NCBI GenBank assembly: GCA_029248825.1 | Contig: JAQWIP010000047.1 | Span: 1 to 6,277 of the forward strand | Direction: 5' to 3' | Length of the DNA: 6,277 nucleotides | Origin: Alphaproteobacteria bacterium | GTDB lineage: Bacteria > Pseudomonadota > Alphaproteobacteria > RS24 | In this document: piece by piece, positions 1-4,868 of the stretch | How the letters are laid out: each line of letters starts with the position of its first letter | Numbering within the stretch: the first letter of the stretch is position 1 | Program-made: the position numbers and the translations under genes | Notes under the pieces: model-generated | What the model was told of the DNA's origin: nothing | Databases searched by the model: none | The model's input: only the letters and a program-made list of their open reading frames with translations

Positions 1-553
1 CGATGGCGCAGGTAAAGCCATCGACTTTGCCTTCGGTTTGCGCCCAAATCTCTGGCCCCGTGGTTTCAATATGCGACAGTCGATTGGCCACATTGTCGAA
101 TTGATTGGCCCAAATGGCGCCCGCTTCGTGTTTCTCGTTCAGCTCGGCGGCCAGACGGCCAGAATATTTGATATAATTATTATCGTCGGCATAGGGCAAG
201 GCGGCGACTTCGATAAGCTCCGCGCCCGCCAGCCGCAGCATGTCTTTCTTCTCTTGCGCCTGTGTCTCAGGTATCACAATCACCGATTTATATCCCAGCG
301 CATTGGCCACTAAAGCAATGCCAATACCGGTGTTTCCGGCGGTACCTTCGACAATCGTGCCGCCTGGTTTTAGGGCGCCAGATTTTTCGGCTTCGCGGAT
401 GATATAAAGCGCGGCGCGGTCTTTAACCGACTGGCCAGGGTTCATAAATTCGGCTTTTCCCAAAATCGTGCAGCCGGTCTCCGCCGAGGCTTTTTTCAGC
501 TGAATAAGAGGGGTGTTCCCGATGGCTTCGATCATGCCTGTATGAAACTGCAT
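1..553 (-). CDS. cysK: Cysteine synthase A (O-acetylserine sulfhydrylase), 5' part; runs off the left edge
   Basis: PLP-dependent enzyme that makes L-cysteine from O-acetyl-L-serine and sulfide in the cytoplasm, the last step of assimilatory cysteine synthesis. The first 184 residues are present, starting MQFHTGMIEAIGNTPLIQL. Seen: the PLP-lysine motif NPGQSVKDRAA (Lys44), the phosphate/substrate loop TIVEGTAGNTGIG (residues 66-78) and PETQAQEKKDMLRLAGAEL, followed by YIKYSGRLA and ANQFDNVANR. The sequence stops at FTCAI, just before the expected GTGGT PLP-phosphate loop, so roughly the last 40 percent is missing. The start is fixed by an AGGAG site 6 nt upstream. The GTAGNTGIG form of the loop, rather than PTSGNTGI, resembles alphaproteobacterial CysK. 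It is divergent from the chrR-like gene and shares its 121-bp upstream region. A cystathionine beta-synthase-like paralogue is the alternative, but is much less likely. Confidence 0.95.
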   Translation of the reverse strand, partial: MQFHTGMIEAIGNTPLIQLKKASAETGCTILGKAEFMNPGQSVKDRAALYIIREAEKSGALKPGGTIVEGTAGNTGIGIALVANALGYKSVIVIPETQAQEKKDMLRLAGAELIEVAALPYADDNNYIKYSGRLAAELNEKHEAGAIWANQFDNVANRLSHIETTGPEIWAQTEGKVDGFTCAI

Positions 554-558
554 TGAAA

Positions 559-564
559 TCTCCT
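559..564 (-). promoter_or_regulatory. Ribosome binding site of cysK
   Basis: On the minus strand this reads AGGAGA, with the AGGAG core 6 nt before the ATG at 553. It is a near-ideal Shine-Dalgarno site and supports the chosen cysK start. Confidence 0.8.
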
Positions 565-581
565 AAGCGGCTTTTGGTGGG

Positions 582-615
582 GTTTGGATTAAAAATATAT
601 TGGTGTAATCCAAAC
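582..615. repeat. Perfect 10-bp inverted repeat in the cysK/chrR divergent promoter region
   Basis: Arms GTTTGGATTA (582-591) and TAATCCAAAC (606-615) are exact reverse complements separated by 14 nt of AT-rich sequence. The arm centres are 24 bp apart, slightly over two helical turns, as expected for a dimeric or tetrameric regulator contacting one DNA face. It lies 29-62 bp from the cysK start and 60-93 bp from the chrR-like start, so it could control either gene. A transcribed stem-loop in the cysK leader is the alternative, although no U-tract follows. I do not recognise the motif as a known regulator site. Confidence 0.55.
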
Positions 616-621
616 GATGAT

Positions 622-636
622 CTATATCGTATATAG
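622..636. promoter_or_regulatory. AT-rich palindrome CTATAT-cgt-ATATAG, possible operator or promoter core
   Basis: Six-base arms with a 3-nt spacer lie about 40 bp upstream of the chrR-like start, within a very AT-rich segment consistent with promoter melting. A TGATCT (618-623) overlaps its left edge and differs by one base from the TGATCC I associate with alphaproteobacterial sigma-E -35 elements. I could not find a matching -10 at the right spacing, so no sigma-E promoter is claimed. The rest of the 121-bp gap holds nothing else I recognise. Confidence 0.3.
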
Positions 637-662
637 TTGTATTGCTGCAGTAATAGAAGCGT

Positions 663-671
663 AAAGAGAAG
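663..671 (+). promoter_or_regulatory. Purine-rich ribosome binding site before the TTG start of the chrR-like gene
   Basis: AAAGAGAAG sits 3 nt before the TTG at 675, with the AGAG part at 665-668 spaced 6 nt. An in-frame TAG at 654-656 closes the frame upstream, so TTG 675 is the only conventional start that keeps the conserved N-terminal helix of the family. Confidence 0.5.
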
Positions 672-674
672 ATT

Positions 675-1343
675 TTGATCGTACAAAATGAAGTTTCCTC
701 GGGTCTCGATACCCTCGTGGCTCAATATGTAGGTGGGGAGCTAGGCCATGGCATGTCTGTGCTGATGGCCAGCTATTTAACCCTCTCCCCAGAAGCGCGC
801 CAAGATGTGGCCGCGCTGGAGAAAATCAACGGCGCGCTGCTCGAAGAAGCTGAGCCAGCCGATATGAACGCCGATGCGCTCGACCAGTTGATGGCGCGCT
901 TGGACGAGCCAGAGGCGCCCATAGCTCCCAAAGAAACAAGCGCAACAAGCGCGCTAAATGATGATTTGCCAGCCCCGCTGCGGGCGTTTCTCGCCAAGCC
1001 GATTGAGCAAGCGCGCTGGCGCTTTGCTTATCCGGGCGTGCGCCATATGGAGTTGCCGATTGGCGATGCGGGCGAGACGGTAAAGCTTTTGAAAATCAAA
1101 CCCGGCAAAGCCGCCCCGCGCCATACGCATAACGGTATGGAAGCGACTTTGGTTTTGCGCGGCGTTTTTCGCGATGGCGAGCGGGTCTATGAGCGCGGAG
1201 AATTGGCGGTGGCCGACCATGATGTGCAACACCGTCCGCGCGCCGAGGGCGAAGAAGACTGCATTTGCTTGGCCGTGACCGATGGCGCTTTGCGATTCAC
1301 CGATACACTTGGGCGTATGGCTCGTGACTTTTTCACGCTTTAG
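675..1343 (+). CDS. chrR: ChrR-type cupin anti-sigma factor, N-terminal zinc ligands missing
   Basis: A 222-residue protein with the layout of ChrR, the zinc anti-sigma factor that holds an ECF11-type sigma-E inactive in the cytoplasm and releases it on singlet oxygen. Residues 1-60 match the helical anti-sigma domain (LVAQYVGGELGHGMSVLMASYL), 61-100 are an acidic/Ala-rich linker, and 101-222 form the cupin. The cupin keeps the metal set: His150 and His152 in PRHTHNGMEATLVLRG, Glu156, and His186 in DHDVQHRP. In contrast, the HLxxCxxC stretch of classical ChrR reads YLTLSPEA (Tyr34, Ser38, Ala41), and the N-terminal His is also absent. The start is TTG. No sigma-factor gene adjoins; the upstream neighbour is divergent cysK. 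The downstream gene overlaps its 3' end. It may be an anti-sigma factor with a zinc-free interface, acting on a sigma factor elsewhere, or a cupin sensor that has lost sigma binding. Family assignment is firm; present function is not. Confidence 0.85.
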   Translation: MIVQNEVSSGLDTLVAQYVGGELGHGMSVLMASYLTLSPEARQDVAALEKINGALLEEAEPADMNADALDQLMARLDEPEAPIAPKETSATSALNDDLPAPLRAFLAKPIEQARWRFAYPGVRHMELPIGDAGETVKLLKIKPGKAAPRHTHNGMEATLVLRGVFRDGERVYERGELAVADHDVQHRPRAEGEEDCICLAVTDGALRFTDTLGRMARDFFTL

Positions 1344-2043
1344 CTTTGCGCTTCTGGCCGCGCTGTTCTGGCTCACCTCACCCGCCACGGCTTTTGCCGA
1401 TAAAGTCTCTACCGATTGGCTCGGCGGCATTCCTGCCAGCAATCAATTGGCCTATGAAGTCACCCGCAAGGGCAAACGCCACGGCTTTCAGGTCTTCGAC
1501 TTTAGCCGCGACGAAGCTGGCAATCTCATCGTCGATGTTCACATTGAGATTGATTTCAAATTCGGCCCTATTACTTTGTTTCACTATACCCATAAAAACC
1601 AAGAAATTTGGCGCGATGGCAAAGTGCAATCCATCGTCTCGCGAACCAATAATAATGGCGATGCGGAGTTCACCAATCTTCAGCGCGAAGCCGATGTGTT
1701 GGCGGGCAGTGGCACGAAATATCAAGGCGCCATGGCCGACCCGATTATGCCAACGACTTATTTCAACCCGAATTTCATCCGCCAATCGCGTTTCGTCTCG
1801 ACCCAAGATGGCCGCTTACTCGAGGCCGAAGTCGAGGAAATCGGGCGCGAGACGTTGGCCTTGCCAACGGGTAGCGTCGAGTCCACGCGGTTTCGTTTGA
1901 CAGGAAAATTGGCGATCGATATTTGGTATACAGACGCTGGCCAATGGGTACGCACCGAGTTTTCGCGTCGCGGCAATGTGCTGGTGATCAGCCCCATTGA
2001 CCCAGCCAGTCTGCCACCGCGCCGCGAATGGGCGCGACCTTAA
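1324..2043 (+). CDS. Secreted DUF6134-type protein of unknown function
   Basis: About 239 residues from the GTG at 1324, overlapping the chrR-like gene by 20 nt. That start gives a classic signal peptide: MTFSR, a hydrophobic stretch FALLAALFWL, then SPATAFA before DKVS, so export to the periplasm is predicted. An ATG at 1282 in the same frame would add 14 residues before the signal and is less convincing; neither start has a strong Shine-Dalgarno. The mature part reads as a beta-rich domain: AYEVTRKGKRHGFQVFDF, FKFGPITLFHYTHKNQEIW, RTNNNGD, then a C-terminal WYTDAGQWVRTEFSRRGN. This repeated strand pattern with an H.N.E.W motif resembles the DUF6134 family as I recall it. No catalytic motif is evident. 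Its position between chrR and the SDR suggests a cell-envelope role in the same response, for example binding a lipid or an oxidised product, but that is inference. Confidence 0.75.
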   Translation: MTFSRFSFALLAALFWLTSPATAFADKVSTDWLGGIPASNQLAYEVTRKGKRHGFQVFDFSRDEAGNLIVDVHIEIDFKFGPITLFHYTHKNQEIWRDGKVQSIVSRTNNNGDAEFTNLQREADVLAGSGTKYQGAMADPIMPTTYFNPNFIRQSRFVSTQDGRLLEAEVEEIGRETLALPTGSVESTRFRLTGKLAIDIWYTDAGQWVRTEFSRRGNVLVISPIDPASLPPRREWARP

Positions 2044-2056
2044 AATTTTTCAAAAC

Positions 2057-2063
2057 GGCGGAG
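2057..2063 (+). promoter_or_regulatory. Ribosome binding site of the SDR gene
   Basis: GGCGGAG lies 5 nt before the ATG at 2069. It sets the start there rather than further upstream, where an in-frame extension would overlap the preceding gene and add residues unlike any SDR. Confidence 0.7.
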
Positions 2064-2068
2064 TTCCT

Positions 2069-2836
2069 ATGAGCCTTAAAATTGTCACGCCGCTCGACGG
2101 CTGCGCTTGGATTACCGGCGCCTCTTCTGGCATTGGCGCCGCTTTGGCGCTGGAATTGGCCTCGCGCGGCTGGCAAGTGGCCATCTCGGCTCGGCGCAAG
2201 GCCGATTTGACAGCGATTGCCAAAGGCCAAGATAATATCACCGCCTTCGTCTGCGATGTCACAGACCGCGATGCTATGGCCACCACCGCCCAAAAGATTG
2301 AGAAAAAACTCGGCCCCATCGCTTTGGGGATTATGAACGCGGGCATTTATCTACCGACCGCCTTCCCAGAGTTTGAGGCAGAGATATTCGACCGCACATT
2401 TGAGGTTAATCTCACCGGCACGGTCAATGGGTTGGCCGCGCTGATGCCGCTAATGGTGGCGCGCGGCATGGGGCATTTGTCTCTCGTGTCTTCGGTGGCG
2501 GGATATGGCGGCTTGCCAACGTCTGCCGCCTATGGCGCTTCGAAAGCCGCCTTGTTTAACTTGGGCGAGTCGATGGCGATGGATTTAAAGGCCTCTGGCG
2601 TGCATGTGTCTATGGTGGCGCCAGGGTTCGTAAAAACCCCCGCAACCGATGTAAATCCTTTTCCCATGCCCTTTATCATCGAAGCCGAAGACGCGGCGCG
2701 TCGCATCGCCAATGGATTGGCCAAGGGCAAGACGCATATCTCGTTCCCGAAGCGGTTCAGCTTCTTGTTGCGCGCCATCAATTGGCTGCCGCGCGGGCTT
2801 TATGTAAAGCTCGTGCGGTCATCCACCAATAAATAG
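2069..2836 (+). CDS. Short-chain dehydrogenase/reductase (SDR family), probably NADP(H)-dependent
   Basis: A 255-residue classical SDR with a Rossmann fold. Seen: the cofactor loop TGASSGIG (16-23), Arg42-Arg43 after the second strand (SARR), which favours NADP(H), Asp63-Val64 for adenine binding, NAG (90-92), and the catalytic set Asn114, Ser142 (SLVSSVAG), Tyr155 and Lys159 (YGASK). PGFVKT follows near residue 188. Length is normal for the family. The C-terminus (FSFLLRAINWLPRGLYVKL) is basic and amphipathic and could touch the membrane. The gene begins 25 bp after the DUF6134-type gene and is the last of the plus-strand operon, 11 bp from the convergent cfa-like gene. An SDR is a frequent member of the photolyase/oxidoreductase/DUF1365/CFA clusters, so a lipid or carbonyl substrate made by them is plausible. 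The actual substrate cannot be read from sequence. It ends in TAG. Confidence 0.9.
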   Translation: MSLKIVTPLDGCAWITGASSGIGAALALELASRGWQVAISARRKADLTAIAKGQDNITAFVCDVTDRDAMATTAQKIEKKLGPIALGIMNAGIYLPTAFPEFEAEIFDRTFEVNLTGTVNGLAALMPLMVARGMGHLSLVSSVAGYGGLPTSAAYGASKAALFNLGESMAMDLKASGVHVSMVAPGFVKTPATDVNPFPMPFIIEAEDAARRIANGLAKGKTHISFPKRFSFLLRAINWLPRGLYVKLVRSSTNK

Positions 2837-2847
2837 CGCAAATCGCT

Positions 2848-3099
2848 CTATTGGGCGTGTTTTAGGGTGAAATGCGACACATCGATGGAGCGCGTATCAA
2901 AGCCTGCCTCGCAATAGGACAGGTAATAGCGCCACATTTGTTTGAACCGTCGATCAAAGCCCAGCGCTTCCACTTCTGGCCAGACCTCTAGAAACTTCGT
3001 GTGCCATTCGGCCAGCGTGCGCGCATAGTCTTGCGCGAAATCCTCGCGATGCACCAATTGCAAGCCAGCTTTGTCAAATTCCGCATCCAATTTCGCCGG
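2848..3099 (-). pseudogene. Severed C-terminal segment of the CFA-synthase-like gene, beyond an in-frame TAG
   Basis: This segment continues the cfa-like gene in the same frame after the TAG at 3100-3102. It encodes 83 residues beginning PAKLDAEFDKAGL, then DYARTLAEWHTKFLEVWPEV, and ends in RRFKQMWRYYLSYCEAGF and a short tail. That is the normal C-terminal part of CFA synthases, and aligns by eye with the DYDTTLMAWYERF...YYL region of E. coli Cfa, including the YYL motif that carries the active-site Tyr (Tyr317 in E. coli numbering). No further stop or frameshift is visible. An in-frame TTG at 3090 could start it formally but has no ribosome binding site, so independent expression is unlikely. 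With the upstream part the gene spans 2848-4077, 409 residues including the interrupted position, which is normal family length. Its own terminal stop is also TAG. Confidence 0.85.
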
Positions 3100-4077
3100 C
3101 TAGGGCAACATGCCACCCGGGAAAATATAGCGCTGAATGAAATCGGCCTTCTTGCGGTAGCTCTCAAACCGCTCATTGGCGATGGTGATGATCTGCAAAC
3201 CCGCTTTGCCTTTGGGTTTCAGCAGGTTTTTGACTTGCTGGAAATAGGTCGACCAATAGCTCTCGCCCACCGCCTCAAACATCTCGATGGAGACAATGCG
3301 GTCATATTGTTCGGTCACATCGCGATAATCGCGGAATTGGAAGTCGACTTTATCGCCCAAACCCGCGGTTTCAATGCGGTTTTCCGCATAGGTCAATTGC
3401 TCTTTGGAGATGGTAATGCCGGTTACTTTGCAGCCAATCTCGCTGGCCGCAAAAGCGGCAAAGCCACCCCAGCCGCAGCCGATTTCCAAAACATGGTCAT
3501 TGGGGCCAATATTGGCGCTCTCGGCCAAGGCACGATATTTCTCGTTTTGCGCATCGCGCAAGCTTTGCTGGCTATCGCGAAACAGCGCCGAAGAATAGGT
3601 CATCGTCGCGTCGAGCCAGAGGCTATAAAACGCATTGCCGAGGTCGTAATGAGCATGAATATTGCGCTTCGAGCCTTCGCGCGTATTAGGGCGCAGGCGA
3701 TGAATGATACGATTGACAATATTCATAAACTTATTTTTATCAATGGTTTGTGAGATATATGTCATGTTTTTGTTTAGCAAAATAAGCAGTTTGCTAAGGT
3801 CCGGCGTAGTCCATTCGCCTTCCATATAGCCTTCAGCAAAGCCCATCGATCCATTGCGCATTAAGCGGCGGAACAGCTTTTTGTCATGGACGGTTAAAAC
3901 GGCGGGGCCATCGTCATCCACGGGGGTGCCAAAGGTCAGCATGCGGCCATCGGGCAGCTCAAGATTTAACTGGCCTCGTGTGAGATGTTTCAAAACCAAG
4001 GATATAATTTTTACCGCCGTGGGGAGGCGCGGCTGTTTTGCGGTTAGCACCTGTTTTCCAGGTTTTATGGAACTCAT
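3100..4077 (-). CDS. Cyclopropane-fatty-acid-synthase family SAM methyltransferase, cut short by an in-frame TAG
   Basis: 325 residues of a SAM-dependent methyltransferase that would act on unsaturated acyl chains of membrane phospholipids. Seen: an N-terminal lipid-binding region with GFAEGYMEGEWTTPDLSKLL (79-98), NIHAHYDLGNAFY (139-151), MTYSSALF (159-166), SAM motif I VLEIGCGWGGFA (196-207), GITISKEQ, IEMFEAVG (264-271) and RYIFPGGMLP at the end. The TAG replaces the Ser of the family motif LPS, and the last 83 residues follow in frame, so the predicted product lacks the active-site Tyr and terminal helices. Positions aligned with E. coli Cys139 and His266 are Ser163 and about Ile297, while Glu268 matches Glu239. 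It overlaps DUF1365 by 4 nt (ATGA), with AGGAG 5 nt upstream, and is last in the operon. It could be a recent null allele, a sequencing error or a stop that is read through. Confidence 0.88.
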   Translation of the reverse strand: MSSIKPGKQVLTAKQPRLPTAVKIISLVLKHLTRGQLNLELPDGRMLTFGTPVDDDGPAVLTVHDKKLFRRLMRNGSMGFAEGYMEGEWTTPDLSKLLILLNKNMTYISQTIDKNKFMNIVNRIIHRLRPNTREGSKRNIHAHYDLGNAFYSLWLDATMTYSSALFRDSQQSLRDAQNEKYRALAESANIGPNDHVLEIGCGWGGFAAFAASEIGCKVTGITISKEQLTYAENRIETAGLGDKVDFQFRDYRDVTEQYDRIVSIEMFEAVGESYWSTYFQQVKNLLKPKGKAGLQIITIANERFESYRKKADFIQRYIFPGGMLP

Positions 4078-4868
4078 TTCATCTCCTGCCAGCTATGGCG
4101 TTGTTTGGGCGGCTCGGGACGTTTGACAAACGGCACACCTTTTAAAAATATCTTGGCAGCTTCATAATGGATTGCAACCACAACCTTCACGGTCATCAGG
4201 GGATGCGTCAAAAAAGCCTTCAGCAGGCTTGCATCGGTAAGCGGGCGCTTTTTTCCAAAGAAACTGGCCACCAAAAGCGGCTTGTCATCTTGGGTTTCGC
4301 GAATGACCATCCGCAAATCCTCATGCGGCGCGGCGGTTGAAAAATGATAGCGCGCCTGCATTTCCATGAAAGGCGAGACATGCAGGCGTTTATCGCGGCA
4401 ATGCAACGTCAGCGTATCGCGCGACTGCCCCTTGAGCGGCACCACATAAGTGTGGTCATCGCCAAAGGTGTTGCGAACCTCGTAAATCATCGCGCTGATT
4501 TGCCCGCCCTCATAACAATAATAAACCGTCAGCGGATTAAACGCGAAACCGAACATGCGCGGATAACATAAAACGTAAATCTCATCGGGCGGGCTGATTT
4601 TGGCCTCACCCAGCAGACCATTTAAAAACGGGCGCAAGTGGGTGCCGTCGCGCGCGCCATGGTCGCGCAGGCGCAGCGAAAATAAGTTCCACCGATTGAC
4701 CGATAATAGCTTCAAACCCAATCGGTCGCCATCTAGGTCATCGACGTTGAGATAGGCCGAGAAGACCCGATAGCCAAAGCGATGCGTCTTCGGCTGATAG
4801 CGCGCATGGCGCACCGCGCCGACATAGAGCGCGCTCGCTTGGCCCGCGGGGCTTGGCTTGGCCGACAT
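4074..4868 (-). CDS. DUF1365 family protein (COG3496)
   Basis: 264 residues. Family hallmarks seen: ALYVGAVRHARYQPKTHRF near the N-terminus, HRFGYRVFSAYLNVDDL, then YVLCYPRMFGFAFNPLTVYYCY (about 97-118) and YEVRNTFGDDHTYVV (about 129-143), with SPFMEMQARYHF further on and a hydrophobic HPLMTVKVVVAIHYEAAKIFLKG near the C-terminus that probably packs on the membrane or a partner. DUF1365 has no established reaction that I know of. It is almost always found between an FAD-dependent oxidoreductase and a CFA-synthase-like gene, as here, and is therefore thought to assist acyl-chain modification. Its ATG overlaps the TAA of the oxidoreductase (TAATG) and its TGA overlaps the cfa-like ATG, so all three are translationally coupled. 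A GAGG about 10 nt upstream is a weak ribosome binding site, in line with coupling. Length is normal for the family. Confidence 0.92.
   Translation of the reverse strand: MSAKPSPAGQASALYVGAVRHARYQPKTHRFGYRVFSAYLNVDDLDGDRLGLKLLSVNRWNLFSLRLRDHGARDGTHLRPFLNGLLGEAKISPPDEIYVLCYPRMFGFAFNPLTVYYCYEGGQISAMIYEVRNTFGDDHTYVVPLKGQSRDTLTLHCRDKRLHVSPFMEMQARYHFSTAAPHEDLRMVIRETQDDKPLLVASFFGKKRPLTDASLLKAFLTHPLMTVKVVVAIHYEAAKIFLKGVPFVKRPEPPKQRHSWQEMK
4083..4087 (-). promoter_or_regulatory. Ribosome binding site of the cfa-like gene, inside the DUF1365 3' end
   Basis: AGGAG on the minus strand lies 5 nt before the ATG at 4077. It is embedded in the last codons of DUF1365 (QEMK), next to the ATGA overlap. It fixes the cfa-like start and indicates coupled translation. 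Confidence 0.75.

Noticed and set aside
618..650. Sigma-E-type promoter for chrR starting at TGATCT
   Set aside because: The -35-like hexamer is one base off and no convincing -10 sits at the expected spacing.
554..674. Riboswitch or attenuator in the cysK leader
   Set aside because: Beyond the inverted repeat there is no conserved RNA motif I recognise and no terminator-like U-tract.
423..725. 100-residue minus-strand frame overlapping the start of cysK
   Set aside because: It is in a different frame from the clear cysK coding sequence and crosses its promoter; no family resemblance.
954..1442. 162-residue minus-strand frame opposite the chrR-like and DUF6134-type genes
   Set aside because: A shadow of two supported plus-strand genes, without motifs or a plausible start site.
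2832..2852. Bidirectional terminator between the convergent SDR and cfa-like genes
   Set aside because: Only a 4-bp stem (AGCG/CGCT) with a bulged extension and no T-run; too weak to call.
3100..3102. TAG as pyrrolysine or a recoded sense codon
   Set aside because: TAG is the normal stop of the chrR-like gene, the SDR and this gene's own 3' end, and the position is a conserved Ser next to a family LPS motif; no suppressor evidence is visible.
3001..3753. 250-residue open frame on the plus strand, opposite the cfa-like gene
   Set aside because: It lies antisense to well-conserved CFA codons, has no recognisable motif or ribosome binding site, and its length follows from the codon bias of the real gene.
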